Assembly (NCBI GenBank): GCA_022226935.1
Contig: CP092081.1
Span: 1,040,734 to 1,104,733, forward strand
Origin: Nitrospira sp.
Lineage (GTDB): Bacteria; Nitrospirota; Nitrospiria; Nitrospirales; Nitrospiraceae
DNA: 64,000 nt
Reading direction: 5' to 3'
The notes beneath the pieces were generated by a model. It was not told the origin of the DNA and searched no databases. It worked only from the letters and a program-made list of their open reading frames with translations. Below are positions 51,814-60,574 of the stretch, piece after piece; the first letter of the stretch is position 1; each line of letters begins with the position of its first letter. Made by a program: the position numbers and the translations under genes.

Positions 51814-53922
51814 ATGGCGAAGGATAATACGTCGGTACCCAGCACATCCCTCGTGAAACATCCGGACATTCTGATGTCCGTAGGTGTAGTCGGCATTCTG
51901 ATGGTCATGCTGGTCCCGCTCCCGCGCTTCTTTCTGGACCTGTTGCTGAGTTTCAACATCACTCTGTCGATCATCATTCTCTTGGTCGGCATGCAGGTCC
52001 GGCGTCCGCTGGAGTTCTCGGTCTTCCCCTCGATTCTGCTGATGGTGACGTTGCTGCGGCTGGCTCTGAACATCGCGTCCACCCGTTTGATCCTGTTGCA
52101 CGGAAACGAAGGCGCGGCTGCGGCAGGAGAAGTCATCCGCGCGTTCGGCAATTTCGTCGTCGGCGGTAATTATACGGTCGGGCTGGTTGTGTTCACCATT
52201 CTGGTGATCATCAACTTCGTCGTCATCACCAAAGGTGCCGGGCGCGTGGCGGAAGTCGCCGCGCGGTTTACGTTGGATGCCATGCCAGGCAAACAGATGG
52301 CCATCGATGCGGATCTGAACGCCGGCCTGATCAATGACAAGGAAGCCCGTCAGCGGCGAAAGGAAATTGCGCAGGAAGCGGACTTTTATGGAGCAATGGA
52401 CGGTTCGAGCAAATTCGTCCGCGGCGATGCCATCGCGGCGGTCGTCATTACGCTGGTCAATATCCTGGGCGGCTTAACCATCGGTGTCCTGCAGCAGGGG
52501 ATGACGGTGGCCGCCGCGGCACAGACCTACACCTTGCTGACGGTGGGCGAAGGTCTCGTCGCGCAAGTGCCGGCGCTGATCGTCTCCACCGCGGCCGGTA
52601 TCGTCATCACCCGCGCGGCGTCCGAGGTCAATCTCGGGTTCGAAATCACGCGCCAAGTCCTCATCTCACCGAAGGCCATCGGCACCGCATCCGGCATTCT
52701 GCTCGCCATGGGGTTGGTGCCAGGCTTGCCCCATCTGGCCTTTCTCGCGCTCGGCAGTTTGACCGGCTGGATGGCTTTTCAACTCAATGAGCACCAGAAG
52801 GCGGCCGTCGCAGTTCCCGAACAGGACACGCCACAAGTCAAAGCTGAGGAAGCCGCGACTCAGGTCGTTCCGTTGGATCTCATGGAAGTGCAAGTGGGGT
52901 ACGGTCTCATCGGCCTGGTTGATGGAGGGCAGGGCGGCGCCTTACTCGACCGGATCAAAGGTCTCCGGCGCCAATTTGCCGAACAGATGGGATTCGTCCT
53001 GCCGCCGATCCACATTCGAGACAATCTGCAGCTCAGGCCCAACGAGTATGCGGCGCTCCTCAAGGGCGTCGAGTTGGCAAAATCCGAAGTGATGCCGGCC
53101 CACGTCTTGGCCATCGATCCGGGAACGGCTCAACGCGGCATCATTCATGGGTTGCCGACCAAGGAGCCGGCCTTCGGACTCCCGGCCATGTGGGTCCCGG
53201 AGCAACAGCGGGAACAGGCGCAGATGGCCGGATACACTGTGGTAGACCCCGGTTCCGCCATCGCAACCCATCTGTCGGAGTTGATCAAGCGGCATGCGCA
53301 TGAACTGCTGGGGCGGCAGGAAGTGCAGGGGTTATTGGATCAGCTAGGCAAGAATCACCCCAAGCTGGTCGAGGAAGTCATTCCGAATCTGATTCCCCTC
53401 GGGACGCTCGTGCGCGTGTTGTCGCATCTCTTGCGCGAAGGGGTGCCCATCCGCGACCTGCGCACCATCTTGGAAACCATCGCCGACCATGCGGCGAGCA
53501 CCAAAGATGCCGATATCCTCACGGAAGTCGCGCGCCAGGCGCTGGGACGGACGATTACGAAACAATATCTCGCGCCGGACGGATCGTTGCCGATCATCGG
53601 ACTCGACCCGCGCCTGGATCGCACGCTTGCCGATCAGGCCAATGCGGCCGGGCAGGGCAACCAATGGGTTCCTGACCCGTTGGTGGCACAGAAACTGCTC
53701 AATGCATTGAAGCAGGCCGCGGAGCGCATGGTCGGGAGAGGACATCAACCGGTGATTCTTTGTTCCCCTTCGTTACGCAGGCATCTCCGGAAACTGACGG
53801 ACCGCATTTTGCACTCGGTGCCGATCCTAGGATTGAACGAAGTGGATAGTGTGACGCGATTGCAGGCCATGGAAACAGTTCGTCTCGATCTCGACGGCGG
53901 TGACACGAGGAGCTTGGCATGA
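51814..53922 (+). CDS. flhA: Flagellar export gate protein FlhA
   Basis: A 702-residue protein with eight membrane helices in the first 330 residues, including the FHIPEP-type stretch RPLEFSVFPSILLMVTLLRLALNIASTRLIL and the GDAIAAVVITLVNILGGL motif, then a large cytoplasmic domain that docks chaperones and FliJ. Length is normal. The TGA overlaps the ATG of flhF. Confidence 0.96.
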   Translation: MAKDNTSVPSTSLVKHPDILMSVGVVGILMVMLVPLPRFFLDLLLSFNITLSIIILLVGMQVRRPLEFSVFPSILLMVTLLRLALNIASTRLILLHGNEGAAAAGEVIRAFGNFVVGGNYTVGLVVFTILVIINFVVITKGAGRVAEVAARFTLDAMPGKQMAIDADLNAGLINDKEARQRRKEIAQEADFYGAMDGSSKFVRGDAIAAVVITLVNILGGLTIGVLQQGMTVAAAAQTYTLLTVGEGLVAQVPALIVSTAAGIVITRAASEVNLGFEITRQVLISPKAIGTASGILLAMGLVPGLPHLAFLALGSLTGWMAFQLNEHQKAAVAVPEQDTPQVKAEEAATQVVPLDLMEVQVGYGLIGLVDGGQGGALLDRIKGLRRQFAEQMGFVLPPIHIRDNLQLRPNEYAALLKGVELAKSEVMPAHVLAIDPGTAQRGIIHGLPTKEPAFGLPAMWVPEQQREQAQMAGYTVVDPGSAIATHLSELIKRHAHELLGRQEVQGLLDQLGKNHPKLVEEVIPNLIPLGTLVRVLSHLLREGVPIRDLRTILETIADHAASTKDADILTEVARQALGRTITKQYLAPDGSLPIIGLDPRLDRTLADQANAAGQGNQWVPDPLVAQKLLNALKQAAERMVGRGHQPVILCSPSLRRHLRKLTDRILHSVPILGLNEVDSVTRLQAMETVRLDLDGGDTRSLA

Positions 53923-55202
53923 AGGTACGGACCTTTCACGTCGCATCGATGCATGAGGCCATCCGTTCCATCAAAGATACGCTGGGGCCGGATGCCGTCA
54001 TTCTGTCGACGAAGCGCGTGCGTTCTTGGGATAACGGGTTCGGCCTCCTGGGCGGCTCGATGCTCGAAGTGATGGCGGCGATTGAAGACGATGCCGCGGT
54101 GCCGGAATCCGCACCGATACTCGGCGAAGAGGATCGTCCCGCTCCCCTTACTGCGCAATCACCAACAGTACCGGCCGAGGAATCACGGTTCCAGAAAACG
54201 CTCCAAGGCGCGATAGAGAAACGAGACGACAAGCCCCGGGCGGCGGCTCGCCAGGCGTCGTTTACCCCGCAAGAGCTCCCGCGCGTGTTGAAGTCTTCCG
54301 ACGGCAACAGGGACAGTCAGACCACCACCTTCCAGTCATTCCAGCGTGTCTATGAAGATCTCTTGGCCCAAGGCGTGGAGCATGCCACCGCCGAAGCCTG
54401 CTTGCGGGAATTGCGCGAGACCTTGGTGGAACAGGGTGCGTCTCAGCGCAGTTCCTCTCTACAGCTCTTGCGGACGGTGTTGCTGGACCGGGTCACCACC
54501 GCCGGTCCGTTGCTGAGCACCGCCGGCGAACAGAAAATCGCCCTGTTTGTCGGCCCGAGCGGGGTCGGCAAAACCTCCACCATCGCGAAGCTGGCGACGC
54601 ACTACGGCATCGTCGAACAGCGGAGTGTCGCCCTGATCACCATGGATACCTATCGTCCGGCGGCGGTGGAACATCTGCGGCTGTACGCGGAAGTCCTGGG
54701 GATTGAGCTGGCGGTGGCCGCGTCATGCGAAGAAGCTCGCGCCGCCATTGCGCAAGCGCGCGAAGCCGAATTGATTCTGATCGATACCGCGGGATTCAAC
54801 CCCTATGAGCCAATAACAGCGCAGCGGTGGAGAGGGTTGATCGATGGCGCTCTTCCCATGGAGGTCCATCTCGTATTGGCCGCCGGTACGCGGGTGCCGG
54901 ATATCGTGGTCAGCACCAGCCAGTGTGTGGACGTGCCTTCGTTACGACTGCTGTTTACCAAGCTGGATGAAACGACCGGGTATGGTGGAATTTTTGAAGC
55001 CACGCATCGTACGGGCATCCCGCTTTCTTACTGGGGCACCGGTCAACGGGTGCCCGATGATTTAGTCCAGGCGCAAGTGAATCGCTTGGGCGACCTGCTG
55101 CTCGGAGGGCAGGTGCGGACGCCGGGGGAACAGCATGGTCAGCCATGGAGCAGGCAGGCCGCGCCGGCAGTTGTGCCAAGTATCAAGTCCTACACGCGAT
55201 AG
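53919..55202 (+). CDS. flhF: SRP-family GTPase FlhF
   Basis: A 427-residue SRP/FtsY-type GTPase that determines flagellar placement and number. It has the B-domain start MKVRTFHVASMHEAIRSIKDTLGPDAVILSTKRV, a variable linker, and the NG domain with LFVGPSGVGKTSTIAKLATHYG, DTYRPAAVEHLRLYAEVLG and LILIDTAGFNPYE. The final GTP motif TKLDETTGYGG is present. It pairs with flhG downstream, as in polarly flagellated bacteria. Confidence 0.95.
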   Translation: MKVRTFHVASMHEAIRSIKDTLGPDAVILSTKRVRSWDNGFGLLGGSMLEVMAAIEDDAAVPESAPILGEEDRPAPLTAQSPTVPAEESRFQKTLQGAIEKRDDKPRAAARQASFTPQELPRVLKSSDGNRDSQTTTFQSFQRVYEDLLAQGVEHATAEACLRELRETLVEQGASQRSSSLQLLRTVLLDRVTTAGPLLSTAGEQKIALFVGPSGVGKTSTIAKLATHYGIVEQRSVALITMDTYRPAAVEHLRLYAEVLGIELAVAASCEEARAAIAQAREAELILIDTAGFNPYEPITAQRWRGLIDGALPMEVHLVLAAGTRVPDIVVSTSQCVDVPSLRLLFTKLDETTGYGGIFEATHRTGIPLSYWGTGQRVPDDLVQAQVNRLGDLLLGGQVRTPGEQHGQPWSRQAAPAVVPSIKSYTR

Positions 55203-55229
55203 ACGGCAGCGAATAACAGGGGAGAGACG

Positions 55230-56096
55230 ATGGCGATCGAACCAGACATTTTGGATCCGCAACTGAACACGTTTGACGGCAGCGTCGGTCCCTCCCGCAC
55301 CCAGGTCATCACCGTCACCAGCGGAAAGGGCGGGGTGGGGAAGAGTAATGTGGTGGCGAACACGGCGATTGCTTTGGCCCAGACCGGCAAACGCGTGTTG
55401 GTGTTGGATGCCGATCTCGGGTTGGGGAATGTCGATATTTTGCTGGGGCTGACGCCGAAATACACGCTGGAGCATGTCCTCGCGAAAACCTGCCGGCTCG
55501 AGGACATCGCCTTGACCGGTCCCAATGGCATCGTCGTGCTGCCTGCCAGCACCGGTATTTCGCAGCTGACGGTGTTGACCGAGGCGCAGCAGCTCATTCT
55601 GCAGGAAGAATTAGAACGTCTCGCATCCACCATGGATGTGCTGTTGATCGACACCGGGGCAGGCATTTCTTCCACCGTGACCTACTTCGCGGCGGCCGCG
55701 CAATCCATCGTGGTGGTCGTGTCTCCTGAACCTACATCGCTCACGGACGCCTATGCGTTGATGAAGGTCCTGCTGCGGCAATACCGGGAACGGCGTTTTC
55801 ACGTCCTCGTCAATATGGTGAAGTCGCCGCGCGATGCGGCCCGCATCTACCGCAAGCTGGAAGTCGCCGTCAGCCGGTTTCTCCATATTTCTCTCGATTA
55901 TCTGGGCGCCATCCCTCAGGACGACTATGTGCCGATGGCGGTCTCCCAGCAGCGAGCCGTCATCGATCTGTTTCCTCACGCGCCGGCCAGCCGCGCATTT
56001 CGAGAGCTGACTGAAGCGGTGGCACAGTTGACGCCTCCGGCGCTTCCGAAGGGCACAGTGCAGTTCCTCTGGCAACAACTCTTGCGGACGCACTGA
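55230..56096 (+). CDS. flhG: MinD-like flagellar number regulator FlhG (FleN)
   Basis: A 288-residue ParA/MinD-family ATPase. It has a deviant Walker A SGKGGVGKSNVV (about residues 30-41), VLDADLGLGNVDILLGL and LLIDTGAGISSTVTYFAAAAQSIVVVVSPEP. It limits flagellar number and modulates FlhF and, in some bacteria, the FlrA/FleQ regulators. The FlhF-activating DQAxxLR peptide found near the N-terminus in several species is not evident here (it starts MAIEPDILDPQLNTFD). A C-terminal amphipathic helix follows the core. Confidence 0.92.
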   Translation: MAIEPDILDPQLNTFDGSVGPSRTQVITVTSGKGGVGKSNVVANTAIALAQTGKRVLVLDADLGLGNVDILLGLTPKYTLEHVLAKTCRLEDIALTGPNGIVVLPASTGISQLTVLTEAQQLILQEELERLASTMDVLLIDTGAGISSTVTYFAAAAQSIVVVVSPEPTSLTDAYALMKVLLRQYRERRFHVLVNMVKSPRDAARIYRKLEVAVSRFLHISLDYLGAIPQDDYVPMAVSQQRAVIDLFPHAPASRAFRELTEAVAQLTPPALPKGTVQFLWQQLLRTH

Positions 56097-56115
56097 CGGA
56101 AAGGACTGTACGCGC

Positions 56116-56877
56116 ATGATGGAAGCACGCAAAATGTCTGCGACCGGGAATGCCTCGCGGCGGGTGATTGCGGAAGCGGATCGTGAACGGGTCATTCAGG
56201 AATTCACCCATGTCGTGAAGGCCATGGCCCATCGGCTGGCCTTCCGCCTGCCGGCCTACATGGATGCAGAAGACCTGATGTCCGTGGGCATCATGGGGCT
56301 CATGGATGCGATGGACAAATACGACCCGACCCGCGAGGCCAAGTTCAAAACCTATGCGGAATTCCGGATTCGCGGCGCCATGCTCGATGAGATCCGGTCG
56401 ATGGACTGGATTCCGCGCTCAGTCCACGAGCGGATTTCCCTGCTTCAAAAAACCTATTCCGAACTGCTGCACCGATTCGGGCGCCCACCCACAGACCAGG
56501 AAGTCGGCAAAGAATTGAAAATGTCGGCGGACGAGCTCGACGAATTCCTGACCCGCTCGCGCGGCGCCGTCGTAATCAGCTTGGATGATCTCGGGGTGCA
56601 GGACGCGGATGGACACAAGATCATCAGCATGTTGACCGACTCCAACCAGCCGGACCCGCTCTCGGTCCTTGTGAACGAACGAGCCCGTCACGTGCTCGAA
56701 TCGGCGATTCAGGACCTGCCTGAAAAGGAACGTCTGGTGCTGTCGCTCTATTATTTCGAGGAACTGACCATGAAAGAGATCGGGCAAGCGTTAAAAGTCA
56801 CTGAATCGCGGGTCTGCCAGATCCATTCGAAAGCCATTCTCCATCTCAAAGCCCGGCTCGAACCGGTCGATGTCTAA
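56116..56877 (+). CDS. fliA: Flagellar sigma factor sigma-28 (FliA)
   Basis: A 253-residue group 3 sigma factor. Regions in order: 1.2/2 (LPAYMDAEDLMSVGIMGLMDAMDKYDPTREAKFKTYAEFRIRGAMLDEIRSMDWIPRSVHER), region 3, and region 4 with LPEKERLVLSLYYFEELTMKEIGQALKVTESRVCQIHSKAI. It directs late flagellar genes and is held in check by FlgM, encoded at 63073. Last gene of the fliL operon run; sigma-28-like boxes are found downstream at 56952 and 62988. Confidence 0.96.
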   Translation: MMEARKMSATGNASRRVIAEADRERVIQEFTHVVKAMAHRLAFRLPAYMDAEDLMSVGIMGLMDAMDKYDPTREAKFKTYAEFRIRGAMLDEIRSMDWIPRSVHERISLLQKTYSELLHRFGRPPTDQEVGKELKMSADELDEFLTRSRGAVVISLDDLGVQDADGHKIISMLTDSNQPDPLSVLVNERARHVLESAIQDLPEKERLVLSLYYFEELTMKEIGQALKVTESRVCQIHSKAILHLKARLEPVDV

Positions 56878-56951
56878 ACAGGCATTCGAATCCGCTCTTC
56901 TTCCTTGTTGTCGGTTCTTTGAACGACCTTCAGTGAGACCGCCACACCGCC

Positions 56952-56979
56952 TTTAGTTTTCTCCCGCTCTGTCCGATAC
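56952..56979 (+). promoter_or_regulatory. Predicted sigma-28 promoter of the GGDEF gene
   Basis: TTTAGTTT and TCCGATAC are separated by 12 bases (consensus TAAAGTTT and GCCGATAA). The next ATG is 19 bases downstream of the -10 box. The spacing matches that before flgM. Confidence 0.55.
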
Positions 56980-56998
56980 CCTCTAGACCCCAATATTC

Positions 56999-57892
56999 AT
57001 GGGGCAACCACCAGTTCTCTTCGCGCGTATGAGCGTGCCTCCACCTGGAACCAACGAGTCGAGCGCTGCCACCGAGCTCCCGCATCATCACGCCTGGTCG
57101 GACGATGAGGCGCTCTCTCGGTCGTACGATGCCGCCCGATTCGGCGCGCTGGTTTGTCTCCTGTTCATGGCAGGTGGCTTATATTGGACAGCGGCCATCG
57201 GCCTCCTGACCCTCTCGGCGTTAACCGCCTATCCTGTGATGGTCTCGATCGGGGTGGCCTTCACGCTGATGATTTTCGGGGCGACTTTTTGGTCTCCACG
57301 GAGCGGCACCTCTGCCGTGCGGACAAGCTGGAGGGCCTCAGAGAGTGATGGAACGAGCACCTACGATCCGGTCACCGGCTTACCGCTGAATCGCCTGTTT
57401 CTCTCACTGCTCAATCAGGCTCTCATCCGCGCACAGAAACATGGCCGCCAGGTGGCCGTGCTGATGATCGAGCTGGACTATTTCACGCCGGCCGTCAAAA
57501 CCCCTGCCGACCTGAACAGGCATCTCATGTACCGGATCGAGGCGGCCCGCGTGAAAAGCGCCTTGCGCACCACCGATACCGTGGCGAGGATCGCCGAACG
57601 GATCTTTGCCGTGTTGGTGGATCAAGTGACAGGTGCCGATGAGGTGGTGATACTCGCCAGAAAAATGCAGGGAGCGATCGCCTTACCGATCACCCTCGAT
57701 CAGCACGAAGTCTTTCTGACCAGCCGGATCGGTGTCGCGCTCTCCAACCGAGACGAGATGGACGCCAACCTCTTGCTCGACGCGGCCGCGCGGGCTCTGG
57801 AGGCAGCGCGAACCGACGTGTCGGGAATGTCCGGCCTCGAGAACGTATGCGCGAAGCCAGCAGCAGATTCCACCTCCACGATCGCCGTCTAG
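56999..57892 (+). CDS. Membrane protein with degenerate GGDEF domain and intact RxxD motif
   Basis: A 297-residue protein. Hydrophobic segments at about residues 48-75 and 78-97 anchor it in the inner membrane. A GGDEF-fold domain follows (DPVTGLPLNRLFLSLLNQAL, then VLMIELDYF). The active-site motif is AERIF (residues 199-203) instead of GGDEF, so diguanylate cyclase activity is not expected. Five residues before it the inhibitory-site motif RTTD (R190-xx-D193) is intact, which in other degenerate proteins binds c-di-GMP. The gene lies just after fliA behind a sigma-28-like promoter. The start could also be the Met at residue 11. It is read as a likely c-di-GMP receptor in the motility regulon. 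Confidence 0.75.
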   Translation: MGQPPVLFARMSVPPPGTNESSAATELPHHHAWSDDEALSRSYDAARFGALVCLLFMAGGLYWTAAIGLLTLSALTAYPVMVSIGVAFTLMIFGATFWSPRSGTSAVRTSWRASESDGTSTYDPVTGLPLNRLFLSLLNQALIRAQKHGRQVAVLMIELDYFTPAVKTPADLNRHLMYRIEAARVKSALRTTDTVARIAERIFAVLVDQVTGADEVVILARKMQGAIALPITLDQHEVFLTSRIGVALSNRDEMDANLLLDAAARALEAARTDVSGMSGLENVCAKPAADSTSTIAV

Positions 57893-58113
57893 TCCTTCCA
57901 GTGCTCGCTTTTAGGATCTGCCCAGGTAGGCAGGACTTTCCCCACTCTGCGGTAAAGACTTCCACCCGTCAGCATCTTTGACAGCTCTCGTCGGCCGCAG
58001 CAGCCTGCGCGCGCGTACATTCACACCGCATGTCGTCTCCATCTATCGGCAATCATGAGCGATTTCTTCCGCCGGAGGCTGCAGACTGCGTGGTTCGATG
58101 CATCTCTTCGCAA

Positions 58114-58129
58114 TGGCATGTCGATTGCT
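58114..58129 (+). promoter_or_regulatory. Predicted sigma-54 promoter of the flgF operon
   Basis: TGGCATGTCGATTGCT has TGGCA at -24 and a perfect TTGCT at -12, with GG-N10-GC. The expected start is near 58140, 34 bases before the flgF ATG. Confidence 0.75.
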
Positions 58130-58173
58130 AACTCTCCCTGTGACAGAAACAGAAGGGTTGGAATCGATACCAT

Positions 58174-58941
58174 ATGAATCGAGCCATCTATCCCATACTT
58201 TCCGGCGCCGTCGCCCAAGAAAAACAGCTACAGGTCTTCGCCAACAATTTGGCGAACGTCAATACGGCCGGCTTTAAACAGGATCAGCAGGGGTTTCGCG
58301 GACTCTTGGCTCGTGGCGGGTCGGTCGGGATGGGGACGGCATCGAGCGGCATCACGTCTGCCATTTCAACCAGACCGGCCGGCCCGACCGAGCGTGTGTT
58401 CACCGAAGCGAACGGCATGCGAACAACCTTCGAGCCGGGACGGATCCGCATCACCGGCAATCCGCTGGACCTTGCGATCCAGACCGATGGATTTTTTGAG
58501 GTCAAGACGCCTGACGGAGTGCGGTATACCCGCAACGGCATTTTCTCCCTCGATAGCCAACGTCGCCTGGTGACCAATCTCGGACATCCGGTCATGGGCA
58601 CGAAGGGCGAGATCAAAGTGCCGGCCGGCAACATTCAGATCAATGCCGAGGGCGGCATCCAAGTCGATGGCAACCCGATCGGTACGATCAAGGTGGTGGA
58701 ATTCCCTCCCAATGAGATGCCGCAGAAATTCGCCGAAGGGTTGTTTACCGGCGGCAAGCCCAGCGTGTCAAAGAAACCGCAGCTCCAGTCCGGCCATATC
58801 GAAGAATCGAACGTCAATTCGTTGAGTGAAATGGTGAAGATGATGCAGGGCATGCGGAGTTATGAATCGGCGCAGAAGCTCATTCAGACGCTGGACCATA
58901 TGACGGATACGGCCATCCAGGATCTCGGCCGGGTGCAATAG
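58174..58941 (+). CDS. flgF: Proximal rod protein FlgF
   Basis: A 255-residue rod protein with the axial signature LQVFANNLANVNTAGFKQDQQGF and C-terminal HIEESNVNSLSEMVKMMQGMRSYESAQKLIQTLDHM. It lacks the longer insert typical of FlgG and FlgE. It precedes flgG by 10 bases, the usual order. First gene of the flgFGAHIJ operon, downstream of a sigma-54 site. Confidence 0.9.
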   Translation: MNRAIYPILSGAVAQEKQLQVFANNLANVNTAGFKQDQQGFRGLLARGGSVGMGTASSGITSAISTRPAGPTERVFTEANGMRTTFEPGRIRITGNPLDLAIQTDGFFEVKTPDGVRYTRNGIFSLDSQRRLVTNLGHPVMGTKGEIKVPAGNIQINAEGGIQVDGNPIGTIKVVEFPPNEMPQKFAEGLFTGGKPSVSKKPQLQSGHIEESNVNSLSEMVKMMQGMRSYESAQKLIQTLDHMTDTAIQDLGRVQ

Positions 58942-58951
58942 GAGGAGTGTT

Positions 58952-59743
58952 ATGATTCGCGCAATGTGGACGGCCGCGACCGGCATGACGGCCCAGCAAC
59001 TCAACGTCGACACGATCGCCAACAACCTGGCGAACGTGAACACGAATGCGTTCAAGCGCAGCCGGGCGGAATTCGGCGACTTGCTCTACCAGATCCAACG
59101 CTTGCCGGGCACCAACGCGTCGAACGTGGGCGTCTTTCCCGTGGGCGTACAGGTCGGCGGCGGCGTCCGTCCCATTACCGTCGCCAAGGAATGGATGCAG
59201 GGGAACATGCGGCAGACAAGCAACGATCTCGATCTGGCCATCGACGGCGCGGGATTTTTCCAAGTTGCGCGCCCGGACGGCACCATCATGTACACGCGTA
59301 ACGGGTCCTTCAAGCGCGATAACGTCGGTAATCTGGTCACCGGCGACGGCGACCAGCTCACCCCGGTCATTACCATCCCCTCCGGCGCGCTCAAGATCGA
59401 CATCGGCCAGGACGGCACGGTCTCGGTGCTGCTCCCCGGCGTGACCCAAGCGTCGCAGGTGGGACAGATTCAGCTGGTGCGCTTCGACAATCCCTCCGGT
59501 CTGGTCGCGATGGGCGGCAATTTGTTCCTCGACAGTTTCGCGTCGGGGCCGGCGCAGCAGGGAACCGGCGGATTTTCGACCGGCTTCGGCACGTTGCAAC
59601 AGGGATTTCTCGAGAGTTCCAACGTCAATCTGGCGGAAGAGATGGTCAACATGATCATCGCCCAGCGCAGTTACGAGATTAACTCGAAGACGATCCAAGC
59701 GTCCGACGAAATGATGCAGATCGCCAACAACCTGCGCCGGTAA
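58952..59743 (+). CDS. flgG: Distal rod protein FlgG
   Basis: A 263-residue distal rod subunit. N-terminal MIRAMWTAATGMTAQQLNVDTIANNLANVNTNAFKRSRAEFGDLLYQ and C-terminal FLESSNVNLAEEMVNMIIAQRSYEINSKTIQASDEMMQIANNLRR are highly conserved for FlgG. The ATG follows AGGAG. Confidence 0.97.
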   Translation: MIRAMWTAATGMTAQQLNVDTIANNLANVNTNAFKRSRAEFGDLLYQIQRLPGTNASNVGVFPVGVQVGGGVRPITVAKEWMQGNMRQTSNDLDLAIDGAGFFQVARPDGTIMYTRNGSFKRDNVGNLVTGDGDQLTPVITIPSGALKIDIGQDGTVSVLLPGVTQASQVGQIQLVRFDNPSGLVAMGGNLFLDSFASGPAQQGTGGFSTGFGTLQQGFLESSNVNLAEEMVNMIIAQRSYEINSKTIQASDEMMQIANNLRR

Positions 59744-59776
59744 TCGGCGCCGTACCTTGAACCAGGGGTGACACCT

Positions 59777-60574
59777 GTGAATCGAGCCGGCCTTATCTGT
59801 GTGGCGACCATGAGCTTGTTGGCGAGCGCGGTTCCTCCCGTGACGGCAGGGGAGCGAGCTCCGATCAGGCCCCTGCTCCGTGTGCATGAAGCCCTCGTGC
59901 AGAGTGCGCACAGTCTTCCGCTGGCACGCGGGAAACGCACGATTTACCCGGAACAGATTCGCGGGGTCATCCGTGACTTCGTCAAGCGTGAACTCGCCGG
60001 ACGAGCCGTCGATTGCCAGGTGGCGCTGGGCGATCCCCAGCAGCCGATTGTAGTGCCTTCCGGAACGATGGACCTGCAAGTCAGCGCGAATCATTCCGAA
60101 GAACCACTCGGTCGCCGGGTGTTTCAGATTCATCTGACCGTCAACGGCCGGTTCATCAAGACCGTCGAGGCTACGGCAGATGTCGCCGCCGTCGTCGAAG
60201 TGGTAGTCCCGGTGCGTTCGATTAAAGTCGATGAGGAGATCGCTGCGGACGACGTGGCAACCGAGCGCCTGGTGCTGTACGACCTCAAACAACCCTTTGC
60301 CACCAATCCGGCAGACGTCGTGGGCAAAGCGGCGATCCGGCCATTGGCGCCACAAAACGCGATCCGGCTGACCTTACTACGGCGCCCGTTTGCCGTGCAC
60401 AAAGGCGATCGGGTGACGATCGAGGCTCGGCAGGGCGGACTCTCCATTCAAACCGTGGGTGTCACGAAATCGCACGGCGAACTGGGGCAAACCATCACCG
60501 TGTCCAACGTCGATTCCGGCAAAGATCTGCGAGCGACCGTCGTGGGTCCGGGGGTGGTCCGTGTCAGCTTCTAA
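59777..60574 (+). CDS. flgA: P-ring assembly chaperone FlgA
   Basis: A 265-residue periplasmic chaperone for FlgI. The signal segment (ICVATMSLLASAVPPVTAGE) is followed by a SAF-type C-terminal domain (VPVRSIKVDEEIAADDVATERLVLYDL...VVGKAAIRPLAPQNAIRLTLL...VHKGDRVTIEARQGGLSIQT). I chose the GTG at 59777, 8 bases after AGGGG; an in-frame GTG at 59768 is too close to that site. flgH overlaps the end. Confidence 0.9.
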   Translation: MNRAGLICVATMSLLASAVPPVTAGERAPIRPLLRVHEALVQSAHSLPLARGKRTIYPEQIRGVIRDFVKRELAGRAVDCQVALGDPQQPIVVPSGTMDLQVSANHSEEPLGRRVFQIHLTVNGRFIKTVEATADVAAVVEVVVPVRSIKVDEEIAADDVATERLVLYDLKQPFATNPADVVGKAAIRPLAPQNAIRLTLLRRPFAVHKGDRVTIEARQGGLSIQTVGVTKSHGELGQTITVSNVDSGKDLRATVVGPGVVRVSF

